In this document: one piece after another, positions 1 through 9,074 of the stretch
Layout: each line of letters starts with the position of its first letter
Numbering within the stretch: position 1 is the stretch's first letter
Assembly (NCBI RefSeq): GCF_024171405.1
Contig: NZ_JALJZT010000002.1
Span: forward strand, 124,001-188,000
Length of the DNA: 64,000 bases
Reading direction: 5' to 3'
Source of the DNA: Qipengyuania citrea
GTDB taxonomy: Bacteria > Pseudomonadota > Alphaproteobacteria > Sphingomonadales > Sphingomonadaceae
Made by a program: the position numbers and the translations under genes
Notes under the pieces: generated by a model
Database searches by the model: none
What the model saw: only the letters and a program-made list of their open reading frames with translations
What the model was told of the DNA's origin: nothing

Positions 1-2
1 CG

Positions 3-749
3 GGCGGTTTCGCTGACATGGCCGAACATCGCCAGCCGATGAGCCCGATCTACAACCAGTATTCGCGGCTCGCCGCCGACCCCGAGCATGACCCGGCGCG
101 CGAGGGCGAACGGATGATCTTCGGGCCGCTGTTCAAGACCGGTTTCCTGATCGAATATTTCATGCGCTCGCAAGACTGGTTCGGTGCGCGGCAATTGGTC
201 ATCACCAGCGCCTCGTCAAAGACCGCAATGGGGCTGGCGAGCGTGGCAAAGCATCGTTCGCCCGCTGTGCGGCGGGTGGGACTGACCTCGGCGGGCAATG
301 TCGCATTTGTCGAGGCGAGCGGACTGTACGACGAGGTGATCGCCTATGATCGCGTCGCCGAGCTGGAACAGGAGCCGAGTGTGGCGGTCGACTTCGCGGG
401 CAATGCCGGCCTCCTGCGCGAAATTCACGAGCGGTTGGACGAGGTGTTGCAGTATTCCTGCCTCGTCGGGGCGACGCATATCGACGAACGCGGCGGGGGC
501 ACCGCAGAGCTTCCCGGGCCTACGCCGACGCTGTTCTTCGCCCCCGATCACGCGGTCGCGCTGTTCAGGGACCTCGGCCCCGAAGAAGCGGGCAAGCAGA
601 TGGCGGCAAGCTGGCGCGCGTTCCTCGCCGATGCGGGCGACAGCGTGACCATCGAACGGCTCGCGGGCCTCGCCGCCGCGCGCGACACCTTCACCGCCAT
701 GGCCGGCGGCAGCGTCGATCCCGCGAGGGGGATCGTGATCGAGCCCTAG
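3..749 (+). CDS. DUF2855 family protein (5' truncated by window edge)
   Basis: The reading frame is open from the first bases of the window (codons read G-G-F-A-D before the first Met at 18), so the true start lies outside. About 248 residues are visible. The sequence around SQDWFGARQLVITSASSKTA, followed by AMGLA and VAFVEASGLYDEVIAYD, looks like the nucleotide-binding half of a medium-chain-dehydrogenase-like fold and matches my recollection of DUF2855 proteins, which have no established reaction. It lacks an obvious catalytic zinc site. Its stop codon overlaps by 4 bases, tail to tail, with the oxidoreductase gene on the other strand. Family call is moderate; function unknown. Confidence 0.65.
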   Translation, partial: GGFADMAEHRQPMSPIYNQYSRLAADPEHDPAREGERMIFGPLFKTGFLIEYFMRSQDWFGARQLVITSASSKTAMGLASVAKHRSPAVRRVGLTSAGNVAFVEASGLYDEVIAYDRVAELEQEPSVAVDFAGNAGLLREIHERLDEVLQYSCLVGATHIDERGGGTAELPGPTPTLFFAPDHAVALFRDLGPEEAGKQMAASWRAFLADAGDSVTIERLAGLAAARDTFTAMAGGSVDPARGIVIEP

Positions 750-1756
750 ATCTCGATCGCGATCTTGCCGAAGTGACCGCCGCTTTCCTGGTGGCGGAAG
801 GCATCGGCCAGGTTTTCCAGCGCGAATGTATCGCTGATCTCGGGTTTCAACCCGTTCGCCTCGATCGCGGCGACCATATCCTGCTGCATCTTGCGGCTGC
901 CCACGGTCAGGCCCTGCACCTTGAGGTTCTTGGAGAACAGCAGCGCGGTCTGCACCGGACCGGCAAAACCGGCCAGCACGCCGATCAGCGCGACATGCCC
1001 GCCGACGCGGCTTGCCAGCATCGATTGGTCGAGCGTTCCCGCACCGCCGATCTCGACCACGCAGTCGACCCCGCGGCCGCCGGTGATCTCCAGCGCCTTG
1101 GGGCCCCAGGCCTGCACTTCCTTGTAATTGATCAGATGGTCCGCGCCGAGCGCCTTCACCCGTTCGAGCTTCTCGTCCGAGGAAGAAGAGGCAATCACCG
1201 TCGCGCCGGCCGCCTTGGCGAATTGCAGCGCGAAGATGGACACGCCGCCGGTGCCCTGGACCAGCACCGTGTCACCCGGCTTGAGCGCGTAATCCACGAA
1301 CAGGGCGCGCCACGCGGTCAGTCCGGCGCAGGTCAGCGTGGCCGCTTCGGCATGGCTGAAGCCCTTGGGCGCGCGGGTGAACCAATGCGTCGGCGCGGTG
1401 ACCGCTTCGCGCGCATAGCCATCGATCCCGTCACCCGGTACGCGGGTGAAGGCACTGGTGGGCGGAGAGCCGTCGAGCCAGTCGGGAAAGAAGGTGCTGA
1501 CGACGTGGTCGCCCACGGCGAATTCGGTCACGCCTTCGCCCACCGCGGTGACCACGCCCGCGCCATCGGACATCGGGATGCGGCCTTGCGGGGCGGGGAT
1601 TATGCCCTTGACCACCGCATAGTCGTGATAGTTGAGCGAGCTTGCCTTCAACCCGACCGTAATCTCGCCGGGACCGGGCGCGGCGGTATCGTCGATGTCG
1701 CAATATTCCAGCGCGTCGAGCGTGGAGGGCGTCGCGCCCGTACGGATCGCTTTCAT
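746..1756 (-). CDS. Zinc-independent quinone-type NAD(P)H oxidoreductase (MDR superfamily)
   Basis: 336 residues, the usual length for MDR enzymes. It has an N-terminal GroES-like domain (GEITVGLKASSLNYHDYAVV), a glycine-rich dinucleotide site (VLVQGTGGVSIFALQFAKAAG) and GADHLINY, as in NAD(P)H:quinone oxidoreductase and crotonyl-CoA-like members. The cysteine cluster of structural-zinc alcohol dehydrogenases is absent. A longer open frame extends upstream, but the ATG at 1754-1756 overlaps the stop of the upstream amidohydrolase gene as ATGA, which indicates translational coupling and fixes this start. The pairing with an amidohydrolase suggests a catabolic operon; the substrate cannot be told. 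Confidence 0.85.
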   Translation of the reverse strand: MKAIRTGATPSTLDALEYCDIDDTAAPGPGEITVGLKASSLNYHDYAVVKGIIPAPQGRIPMSDGAGVVTAVGEGVTEFAVGDHVVSTFFPDWLDGSPPTSAFTRVPGDGIDGYAREAVTAPTHWFTRAPKGFSHAEAATLTCAGLTAWRALFVDYALKPGDTVLVQGTGGVSIFALQFAKAAGATVIASSSSDEKLERVKALGADHLINYKEVQAWGPKALEITGGRGVDCVVEIGGAGTLDQSMLASRVGGHVALIGVLAGFAGPVQTALLFSKNLKVQGLTVGSRKMQQDMVAAIEANGLKPEISDTFALENLADAFRHQESGGHFGKIAIEI

Positions 1757-3504
1757 TCGGCTGCCTCCAGCAGTTCGACCCGCTGCGGACCGCGGATCAG
1801 CCCCCCGGGTGCCGCGCCGGTCCATTCGCCTTCGCGGAAAGTCACCTTGCCGTTCTTGATCGTGGCGACATAGCCTTCGGCCTTCTGCAGCAGGCGCTTG
1901 CCGCCGGCGGGCAGGTCGAAGGCGAGCCATGGCTTGCCCAGCCTGAGCCGGTCCATGTCGATGATGTTGATGTCCGCGAGATAGCCCGGCGCGAGCACGC
2001 CGCGATCTTCCAGCCCATAGAGCCGCGCGGTATCGTTGCACTGGCGCTTGATCGCGTTTTCCAGGCCGATCGTGCCGCGCGCCCGGTCGCGCACCCAGTG
2101 CTGCAGCATGAAGGTGGGCGAGGCGGCATCGCAGATCGTCCCGCAATGCGCGCCGCCATCGGACAGCGAATTCACCGTGTCGTCGGCATATTGCAGGTCT
2201 TTGAGGAAATCGAGATTGCCATCGGCGTAATTGAGGATCGGCAGGTAGATGAAGCCCTTGCCCTCGTCGCGGCAGAGCAGCTCGTAGGCATATTCATCGC
2301 CCGACAGCCCGGCGGCCTTGGCGCGTTCGAGAATGCTCTCTTCCGCGGTCGGTTCGTAATTGAAGTCGGGATCCATCTCGAACTGCATGTTCCAGCCGCC
2401 GCAGACCACCATGATCAGGCCCATGATGTCCTGATTGACCTCGGAGAAATCATGCTGTTCGGCGATCAGGCGCGCCTTGAACTCGGGATCGAACAGCTTT
2501 GCGCGCTGCTCTTCCCACGGCAGGTCCTCGATCTCCTTCCAGCTCGGTTTGAGCCGGAAGGGATGCACGGTGCCCTGCCACGCCATCACGATGCCGTTGC
2601 CGCGTAGCGCGATTTGCGCGACGATATTGGCGCCATTGTCGTTTTCGGCGCGCATGCTCTCGATCTGCTCGTCGAGTGGCATTTCCTTGGCGATCGACTG
2701 GAGCGCAGCGAAGGTGACGGGCAGGCCGGTTTCGCGGCTCATCTGCCCCATCCAGCCGAACTCGTCCCATTCGCGCATCATGTCGCTGGCCATTTCGAAT
2801 ACTCCGTGCCCCGCGCGGCCCATCGCGCGGCCGATCTCGACCAGTTCCTCGGCGGTCGCGGTGGTGCCGGGGACGACTTCGCCGCCGATATCGCGGTGCA
2901 GTACGGTGCGCGAGGTGGAGAAACCCAGCGCGCCCGCGCGTACGCCGTCTTCGACGATGCGGCTCATGGCGGCGATGTCTTCGGCGGTCGGCACGGCCCC
3001 GGGACGCTCGCGATCGCCCAGCACATAGGCGCGCACCGAACCGTGGGGCACATGCGTGCCGACGTCGACGGTGCGCGGCAGTTTCTCGAGCGCGTCGAGA
3101 TATTCGGGAAAGGTTTCCCAGTCCCAATTCATGCCTTCGGCCAGTGCGGTGCCGGGAATATCCTCGACCCCTTCCATCAGGCCGATCAGCCATTCGTGCT
3201 TGTCGGGCTTGGCGGGGGCGAAGCCGACGCCGCAATTGCCCATCACCACGGTGGTGACGCCGTGCCAGCTCGAGGGGGCCATTTCCTGGTCCCAGGTGGC
3301 CTGTCCGTCATAATGCGTGTGGATGTCGACAAAGCCGGGCGTGACCAGATGGCCGTGCGCGTCGATTTCCTCGGCAGCATCGCCGCTGACTTCGCCCACC
3401 TGGGCGATCAGGCCATCCTTGACGGCGATATCGCCGGTAAAGCGGTCCTGGCCGGTGCCATCGACGATGGTCCCGTTACGAATGATCAGATCATATGCGG
3501 GCAT
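1753..3504 (-). CDS. N-acyl-D-amino-acid deacylase / D-aminoacylase family amidohydrolase
   Basis: 583 residues. It begins [18 protein letters not shown], the typical composite beta-sandwich entry of amidohydrolases, followed by the metal-binding HTH in [15 protein letters not shown] (about residues 64-78) and a late [14 protein letters not shown] segment with the conserved Asp and His. The family hydrolyses N-acylated D-amino acids or related cyclic amides using zinc. The start is chosen at 3502-3504 because AGAGGAG lies just upstream; an ORF 14 codons longer has no comparable site. The gene is translationally coupled to the downstream oxidoreductase. Family is clear; substrate is not. Confidence 0.85.
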   Translation of the reverse strand: MPAYDLIIRNGTIVDGTGQDRFTGDIAVKDGLIAQVGEVSGDAAEEIDAHGHLVTPGFVDIHTHYDGQATWDQEMAPSSWHGVTTVVMGNCGVGFAPAKPDKHEWLIGLMEGVEDIPGTALAEGMNWDWETFPEYLDALEKLPRTVDVGTHVPHGSVRAYVLGDRERPGAVPTAEDIAAMSRIVEDGVRAGALGFSTSRTVLHRDIGGEVVPGTTATAEELVEIGRAMGRAGHGVFEMASDMMREWDEFGWMGQMSRETGLPVTFAALQSIAKEMPLDEQIESMRAENDNGANIVAQIALRGNGIVMAWQGTVHPFRLKPSWKEIEDLPWEEQRAKLFDPEFKARLIAEQHDFSEVNQDIMGLIMVVCGGWNMQFEMDPDFNYEPTAEESILERAKAAGLSGDEYAYELLCRDEGKGFIYLPILNYADGNLDFLKDLQYADDTVNSLSDGGAHCGTICDAASPTFMLQHWVRDRARGTIGLENAIKRQCNDTARLYGLEDRGVLAPGYLADINIIDMDRLRLGKPWLAFDLPAGGKRLLQKAEGYVATIKNGKVTFREGEWTGAAPGGLIRGPQRVELLEAAE

Positions 3505-3565
3505 GTTTGTGCTCCTCTCTCCACGGAGGAAGGTTCCACAATGCAACCGATGAGTCCAGCGCAGA

Positions 3566-5053
3566 CTAGGCGGCCCGGTCGGGCATCCTCACCGTCAGCA
3601 GTGCAGCGAGGCCGATGACGAACAGCAGGTGGATCGACGTCATCCCGATCCGCTGGTCGCCCGACCACAGCGTGAACTGTTCGACCAGCAGCGGCCCCAT
3701 CCACACGGTAATCGTGCCGGCGATAGCATAGAGCCCGAAGAATTCGCCGCTGCGCCCCGGCGGGGCGAGGGTGACGAGCATGCTCCGGCTCGACGAAATG
3801 CTGGCCGTGGCCGCGACCGCGATGACGCTGATCAGCCCGAGATAGACGAGGTCGGACAGCGTGCGGAAGACCAGCCCGTCCCACACCACGACATTCTCGA
3901 CCAGCCCGAGGAACAGGCTGTCGCGCGTGATGCTGAGCTGGACCAGCCCGACGACGATCATCGCGAGGATTTCCAGCGCCAGCGCGCGCTTCACCCCGAC
4001 CTTGCCCTCGAGCCAGCCGCCGAAGATCCCGCCGCAAAAGGCGCAGGCGCTGGCGAAGATCGCGTAACACAGCATTTCGAGGAAGTTCCAGCCGAGGAAC
4101 AGTGCGACATAGACCGCGCCGAGCGCCAGCAGCGCGGCCATGGCATCGGCATAGAACATGCGCGCAACCAGGAATGTCATCAGCTGGCGGTATTGCGCCG
4201 CCTCGCGCACCGTGCGCCAGACGCTGCGCGCGCCATCGCGGAACGCCGCGATCCAGCTTGCCCCGGCGACGCCCGTATCGCGGGCGTTGCGGAAGAAGGG
4301 GATCGAGAACAGCACCAGCCAGACCGCGCAGATCGGGCCGACCATGCGGGCATGTTCGAAGCTCGCCAGATCGACGCCGAATTGCGGAACCGCGAAGGGC
4401 CAGCCGATCATCGCGGGCAGCACGAACAACAGCGCAATCGCGATGAAGATCAATGTCGCGGCGAGATTGCCCAGGCCCAGGCCGAGCCCCGAAATCATCG
4501 CCAACCGCCGCGGCTCCCCGGCGACGCTGAGCATCGCGTTATGCGTGACCTCGGAATAGGTGAAGCTGACATAGGCAATGACCAGCAGCGCCATTATCAT
4601 CGGCACCGGCAGGCCCGCACCGCCCGGCATGGCGAACCACAGCAGCGCCGAGCAGATTGCGATCGAGCCGAGGAAAATGACCAGTATCGGCTTGAGCCGT
4701 CCCCCGCGATCGAGCGCCGCGCCCAGGAAGGGCGCGGTCAGCGCGGCAATGATCCCGGCCCATTTGGTGACCGAGGCGATCGTTGCCTGGCCTTGCGCAT
4801 TGGCCGCAGCCAGCGCCGCCTCGGGCTCCATCGCGTCGAGTGCCCCGCTGGCCAGCAAATCCGCACCGATGATGTCGCGCGCGAAATAGGGCGCGAAAAT
4901 GTAGATGACGACGAGAACGTAATAGGGATTGCGGGCCCATTCGAAGACCGCCCAGGCAAAGCCGGTTCGGCCCAGTGCGCCGCCTTCGCCGGAAGTCGGG
5001 CGAATGTGTTGGTGGGAGAGCGGATTGGCGGCCAGCGCCGGATCCCCGGCCAC
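3566..5053 (-). CDS. MFS transporter of the UMF1 / Atg22-like type
   Basis: 495 residues with about 12 hydrophobic segments. The opening FAWAVFEWARNPYYVLVVIY is the hallmark of the UMF1 (PF11700-like) permeases, which resemble the yeast vacuolar effluxer Atg22. Further matches are AALTAPFLGAALDRGGRLKP (the loop 2-3 MFS motif) and the C-terminal SRSMLVTLAPPGRSGEFFGL. It is an inner-membrane carrier of unknown substrate, possibly amino acids or peptides given the D-aminoacylase gene downstream (inference). The start is GTG at 5051-5053; no in-frame ATG precedes the first membrane span. A 40-codon ORF ends exactly at the base before this GTG. Confidence 0.85.
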   Translation of the reverse strand: MAGDPALAANPLSHQHIRPTSGEGGALGRTGFAWAVFEWARNPYYVLVVIYIFAPYFARDIIGADLLASGALDAMEPEAALAAANAQGQATIASVTKWAGIIAALTAPFLGAALDRGGRLKPILVIFLGSIAICSALLWFAMPGGAGLPVPMIMALLVIAYVSFTYSEVTHNAMLSVAGEPRRLAMISGLGLGLGNLAATLIFIAIALLFVLPAMIGWPFAVPQFGVDLASFEHARMVGPICAVWLVLFSIPFFRNARDTGVAGASWIAAFRDGARSVWRTVREAAQYRQLMTFLVARMFYADAMAALLALGAVYVALFLGWNFLEMLCYAIFASACAFCGGIFGGWLEGKVGVKRALALEILAMIVVGLVQLSITRDSLFLGLVENVVVWDGLVFRTLSDLVYLGLISVIAVAATASISSSRSMLVTLAPPGRSGEFFGLYAIAGTITVWMGPLLVEQFTLWSGDQRIGMTSIHLLFVIGLAALLTVRMPDRAA

Positions 5054-5176
5054 CTAGCTGGGGCTCCCCGACGATCTGTCCTTGGGGCGCAAGGAGACCG
5101 AAATCTCCCGCACCGATTGCTCACGGGGGCCGCAGCCGCCGGTGCGCCGCGCAGCTTCGCTGTCGAGCCTGGTCAT
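5054..5176 (-). CDS. Possible 40-residue leader ORF abutting the MFS start codon
   Basis: An ATG at 5174-5176 opens a 41-codon frame whose TAG (5054-5056) is immediately followed by the GTG of the transporter gene. GGAGAG lies about 10 bases upstream of the ATG. The product is polar (it ends PKDRSSGSPS) and matches nothing I recognise. It may be a short translated leader that couples to the transporter, or simply chance. The rest of this roughly 210-base gap holds nothing I can assign. Confidence 0.3.
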   Translation of the reverse strand: MTRLDSEAARRTGGCGPREQSVREISVSLRPKDRSSGSPS

Positions 5177-5265
5177 GTTCGAGGGTCTCTCCGCTGATAT
5201 TCTTATCGTTATAGTTGCGACCGCGGTGGTTCATGCTGCGGCGACGCGAATTAGGCAAGCGCGGC

Positions 5266-6576
5266 TTATTCCCCGCGCGCAGCGATCATGCTGGCGATAT
5301 CGACGAACTTCTCGCGCGGCGCGCCGGCGCGGGCGGCCGCGATTTCGGCTTCCTCGATCTTCTGCCAGTCGCGGAAGGTCACCACGTCGAGTTCGCGCTC
5401 GCGGGCGAGCTGGTCGAACCCGTCGCGGCCGCGTTTGTCCGAACCGGCGCCGATGTCCGCGTCCACCACATCGATCACCGCATAGCCATCGGGCCGGTTG
5501 GTGCCGATCGTGCCGCTGGGTCCGCGCTTGGCCCAGCCGACGCAGTAAAGGCCGGGTCCGATCCGCCCCTCGTCATTGGCGAAGCGGCCGGCGCGCTCGT
5601 CGAAGGGCACCCCCGGTATCGGGGAGGTCTGGTAGCCGATACAGGTCACCACCAGATCAGCAGGCAGGCGGTAGGTCTCGCCCGTGCCCACGGCGCGGTC
5701 GTCCTCGATCGCTGTCCGCTCGACCTCGACACCGGTGACCTTGCCATCTTCGCTCAGGATCGCCTGCGGACTGGCGTAGAAGTCGAACGCGATCGTGAGC
5801 GGCTTCTCGTCCGCAGCCCCAGCGGGAAGGGCGGCGAATTCGCGTAGCAGGGTAACCGATTTGCGCTGGCCCGGCTCGAGCACGGCGTCGTCATCGACCG
5901 GCGGCAGGTCGGCCTCATCGACCCGCGGCCGCGCGCGCTCGAGATGCAGGAGTTCGCCCAGCTCCTTGGGCGTCATCATGATCTGGTGCGGGCCGCGGCG
6001 CCCGAGGATGGTGATCGTCTCGATACTGCTGGTGCGCAGGGTGTCGAGCGCATGGGTGACGATATCCGACCCGGCGAACTCGCTTTCGGTCTTGGCCAGG
6101 ATCCGCGCGACATCGAGCGCGACATTGCCCATGCCAATCACGACTGCATGCTTGCCCGATAGCTGCGGACCGAGCGCGGCGAATTCGGGATGGCCATTGT
6201 ACCAGCCGACGAAAGCCGCGCTGCCGATAACGTTGTCCGCTTCGGCCCCGGCAATCGGCAGCGCGCGGTCGACCGGCGCGCCGGTGGCCAGCACCACCGC
6301 ATCGTAAAGCTCGCCCAGTTCGGCAATGGTGATGTCTTCGCCCACCGCGACATTGCCGACAAAACGTACCGTATCGCCGATCGCAGTCTTCTCGTAGCGC
6401 CGCGCGACGGCCTTGATCGACTGGTGGTCGGGGGCGACCCCGGTGCGGATCAGCCCGAAGGGTACGGGGAGTTTGTCGAACACATCGATGCGGGCGTCCT
6501 CGCCCCATTTCTTGACTGCCGCTTCGGCCGTGTAATAGCCCGCCGGGCCCGACCCCACGATCGCGATGTGCCGCAT
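5266..6576 (-). CDS. FAD-dependent ferredoxin/adrenodoxin-type NADP+ reductase
   Basis: 436 residues. The N-terminus MRHIAIVGSGPAGYYTAEAA is a GxGxxG FAD site, followed by DKLPVPFGLIRTGVAPDHQ, diagnostic of FprA/adrenodoxin-reductase-like flavoproteins. A second dinucleotide site (VVIGMGNVALDVARIL) binds NADP(H), and the C-terminal WAKRGPSGTIGTNRPDG is the conserved family signature. It would move electrons between NADPH and a ferredoxin. The start at 6576 is preferred over one 11 codons upstream because GGGAGAAGG sits a few bases before it. The next gene upstream is divergent, with a 183-base gap between them. The ferredoxin partner is not in the window, although korAB at 52.8 kb also uses ferredoxin-type chemistry. 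Confidence 0.9.
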   Translation of the reverse strand: MRHIAIVGSGPAGYYTAEAAVKKWGEDARIDVFDKLPVPFGLIRTGVAPDHQSIKAVARRYEKTAIGDTVRFVGNVAVGEDITIAELGELYDAVVLATGAPVDRALPIAGAEADNVIGSAAFVGWYNGHPEFAALGPQLSGKHAVVIGMGNVALDVARILAKTESEFAGSDIVTHALDTLRTSSIETITILGRRGPHQIMMTPKELGELLHLERARPRVDEADLPPVDDDAVLEPGQRKSVTLLREFAALPAGAADEKPLTIAFDFYASPQAILSEDGKVTGVEVERTAIEDDRAVGTGETYRLPADLVVTCIGYQTSPIPGVPFDERAGRFANDEGRIGPGLYCVGWAKRGPSGTIGTNRPDGYAVIDVVDADIGAGSDKRGRDGFDQLARERELDVVTFRDWQKIEEAEIAAARAGAPREKFVDIASMIAARGE

Positions 6577-6759
6577 GTCCTTCTCCCACAAGACGGACAA
6601 TCCATGCACGCGCGCCCGCTGGCTGGCAAGCCGATGCGGGCAACCGTAAACCTCCGGTAAACATGGTTAGCCGCCTGTTAAGGTACATTTGCTATGATTG
6701 GACTTCGCCGGGGGGCACCGGACTGCACCCGTGGGCAATCAATCGGAGCATCAATACAC

Positions 6760-8979
6760 ATGGCAGGGTTCTTCTCGCGATCGGTGCGGGCAACGGCGGA
6801 TGAGGATGCAGCGTCGGACGAGGCCCCGCTGCGCCCGATCGCTGCTTCCGATGCCATCCGCCGGGTCGAACTGCTCGACAGTTTCGAGGCCGCGGGACTC
6901 GGCTGGTTCTGGGCCACCGACGCGCAGGGACGCCTGATCTATCTGTCCGATAATGCCGCCGAGAAGCTCGGCTGGTCCGATGGCGAGGCGATCGGCAAAC
7001 CTCTGGGCGAATTGTTCATTCCCGAACGGGCCGACGACCCCAACAAGCCCCAGCGCCCGCTCGCCTTCCTGCTGAGCGCGCGCAACTCGATCAGCCAGCT
7101 CAATGTCCGCCTGGCCTTTACCAAGGACGAAGTCTGGTGGGAAATCGCCGGTAAACCCCAATTCGACGACAAGGGCCGTTTCACGGGCTACCGCGGCAGC
7201 GCCAAGGACATCTCTACCAGTCGCGAAAGCCGGCTCGACGCCGAACGGCTGGCGCAATTCGATCCCGTGACCGGACTGGCCAATCGTCATCGCCTGACCA
7301 CGCGCCTGACCGAGACGCTCAAGGCCTATCGCAACTCCAAACGCGCTTGCGCGCTGCTGACGCTCGATCTCGACCGGTTCAAGCAGGTCAGCGACACACT
7401 GGGCCACCAGGCCGGCGACGAACTGCTCAAGCAGGTCGCGTCGCGGCTTGAGCGGATTGTCGCTGGCGCGGGCGAAATCGGTCATCTGGGCAGTGACGAA
7501 TTCCAGATTGTGATGCCCGATGTCGATGATCGCGGCGCGCTCGGCGAACTTGGCCAGCGGCTCATCCAGATGCTGTCGCAGCCCTATTCGATCAATGGCG
7601 CGCGCGCGATCATCGGGGCCTCGATCGGCATCGCGATCGCGCCCTACGATGGGCTCGATACCGAGGAATTGGTCACCGCGGCCGATCTGGCGCTCTATGC
7701 AGCCAAGGGCGGCGGGCGCGGCCAGTACCGGTTCTATTCGAGCGACCTGAAGGATGGGGCGAGACATCGCCGCCAGGTCGAGGAGGATTTGCGCGACGCG
7801 ATCTCCAATGGCCAGATTTCGATGCACTACCAACCGCTCGTCTGCGCCAGGACCCACAAGGTCGAGAGCTGCGAGGCGCTGATGCGCTGGGATCACCCCG
7901 AACATGGCGATATCCCGCCCGCGGTCTTTATCCCGGTCGCCGAGGATATGGGTATCATCAGGGATATGGGCGAATGGGCGCTCAACGAGGTTTGCCGCGA
8001 CGCCAAGCAATGGCCGGTCGATCTGCGCGTCGCAGCGAATGTCTCGGCAATGCAGTTCGCGCATGACGATTTCGCGCAGACCGTCCGGAATGCGCTGACT
8101 AACAGCGGACTGGAGCCTGCGCGTCTCGAACTCGAGATCACCGAAAGCGTGTTCCTCGGCGATACCGGGCGCGTGCAGGCCATGTTCGCCGAACTCAAGG
8201 AACTGGGCGTCAAACTCGCGCTTGACGATTTCGGTACGGGCTACAGCTCGCTGAGCTATCTGCGCACTGCACGGTTCGACACGATCAAGATCGACCAGAG
8301 CTTCGTTCGCGGTGCGACCGAGGAAGGCAACAACAACGCCGCGATCCTGAGTGCGATCGTCGGGCTTGCCGATGCGCTGGGTATGGAAACGGTGGCCGAA
8401 GGGGTCGAGGCAAAGGACGAGCTCGAACTCGTCACCCAGCGCGGCGCAACGCTGGTCCAGGGCTTTATCTTCGCCCGCGCAATGCCGAACGCGGATTTCC
8501 TCGAGCGGCTGGCCGATGGGCAACTGACCTACGACGCGCGGGGGCCGGCCAAATATCGCGCTGCGCGCAAGACCGTGTTCCGCCGGATCGGACTGATCCA
8601 CGAAGACAATCGCTACAAGGTCGTGATGCGCAACCTGTCGAAGACAGGGGCGATGATCGAGGGCCTGCTCGACGTCCCGCTGGGCACGCAGGTGGTGCTC
8701 GATCTCGGCGGCGGGCAGTTGGCGGTGGCAACCGTACGGCGTTCGAAGGGATCGCTGCAGGGCGTCGAGTTCGAGAACCCGCTGATCAGCGACGGGGCCG
8801 AGGGGCTATGTACGCGTCACCGCGTGTCGCCCTATCAGATCGAGGCTGCCGGGCGTCCGCTGGCCGCGTTGCCGGACGATCCCTATTCGCTGATCATGGG
8901 CGAGCAGGAGGGCGCGGGGACGCCGAAGCAGTTCGTCGAGGTCGAGGTGGGCACACCCAAACCGGGCACCGGTTACTGA
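6760..8979 (+). CDS. PAS-GGDEF(degenerate)-EAL-PilZ cyclic-di-GMP signalling protein
   Basis: 739 residues from ATG 6760 (an alternative in-frame ATG at 6694 adds 22 unconvincing residues). Order: PAS about 36-152; GGDEF about 165-328 with the site reading GSDEF (244-248); EAL about 340-590; PilZ-like about 600-690. The EAL domain keeps its key residues: EALMRW (372-377), NVSAMQF, ITES, DDFGTGYSS, KIDQ and the late VAEGVEA. This predicts active c-di-GMP phosphodiesterase. The GGDEF site is altered at one Gly, so cyclase activity is doubtful and it may act as a GTP sensor. NLSKTGAMI is the PilZ N/DxSxxG motif, with RR upstream. No membrane segments, so cytoplasmic. Confidence 0.88.
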   Translation: MAGFFSRSVRATADEDAASDEAPLRPIAASDAIRRVELLDSFEAAGLGWFWATDAQGRLIYLSDNAAEKLGWSDGEAIGKPLGELFIPERADDPNKPQRPLAFLLSARNSISQLNVRLAFTKDEVWWEIAGKPQFDDKGRFTGYRGSAKDISTSRESRLDAERLAQFDPVTGLANRHRLTTRLTETLKAYRNSKRACALLTLDLDRFKQVSDTLGHQAGDELLKQVASRLERIVAGAGEIGHLGSDEFQIVMPDVDDRGALGELGQRLIQMLSQPYSINGARAIIGASIGIAIAPYDGLDTEELVTAADLALYAAKGGGRGQYRFYSSDLKDGARHRRQVEEDLRDAISNGQISMHYQPLVCARTHKVESCEALMRWDHPEHGDIPPAVFIPVAEDMGIIRDMGEWALNEVCRDAKQWPVDLRVAANVSAMQFAHDDFAQTVRNALTNSGLEPARLELEITESVFLGDTGRVQAMFAELKELGVKLALDDFGTGYSSLSYLRTARFDTIKIDQSFVRGATEEGNNNAAILSAIVGLADALGMETVAEGVEAKDELELVTQRGATLVQGFIFARAMPNADFLERLADGQLTYDARGPAKYRAARKTVFRRIGLIHEDNRYKVVMRNLSKTGAMIEGLLDVPLGTQVVLDLGGGQLAVATVRRSKGSLQGVEFENPLISDGAEGLCTRHRVSPYQIEAAGRPLAALPDDPYSLIMGEQEGAGTPKQFVEVEVGTPKPGTGY

Positions 8980-9022
8980 CCCCGCGAGGATACGGTGCTT
9001 GGCGAGTTAGCCTCCCCCGGCT

Positions 9023-9058
9023 AAGGCGCGCGCAAGGCACTGCGTGTGCCGCCTTTTC
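9023..9058 (+). terminator. Hairpin terminator before lepA
   Basis: GGCAC (9036-9040) pairs with GTGCC (9046-9050) around a 5-base loop. AAGGC (9023-9027) can pair with GCCTT (9051-9055), and a T-run follows. It would end the signalling-protein transcript just before lepA. Confidence 0.5.
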
Positions 9059-9074
9059 CGTTTAAGCAGTTTGT

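Noticed and set aside
746-2146. 466-codon version of the oxidoreductase
   Set aside because: The extra 130 codons are antisense-frame sequence of the amidohydrolase; the coupled ATG at 1756 fits the family.
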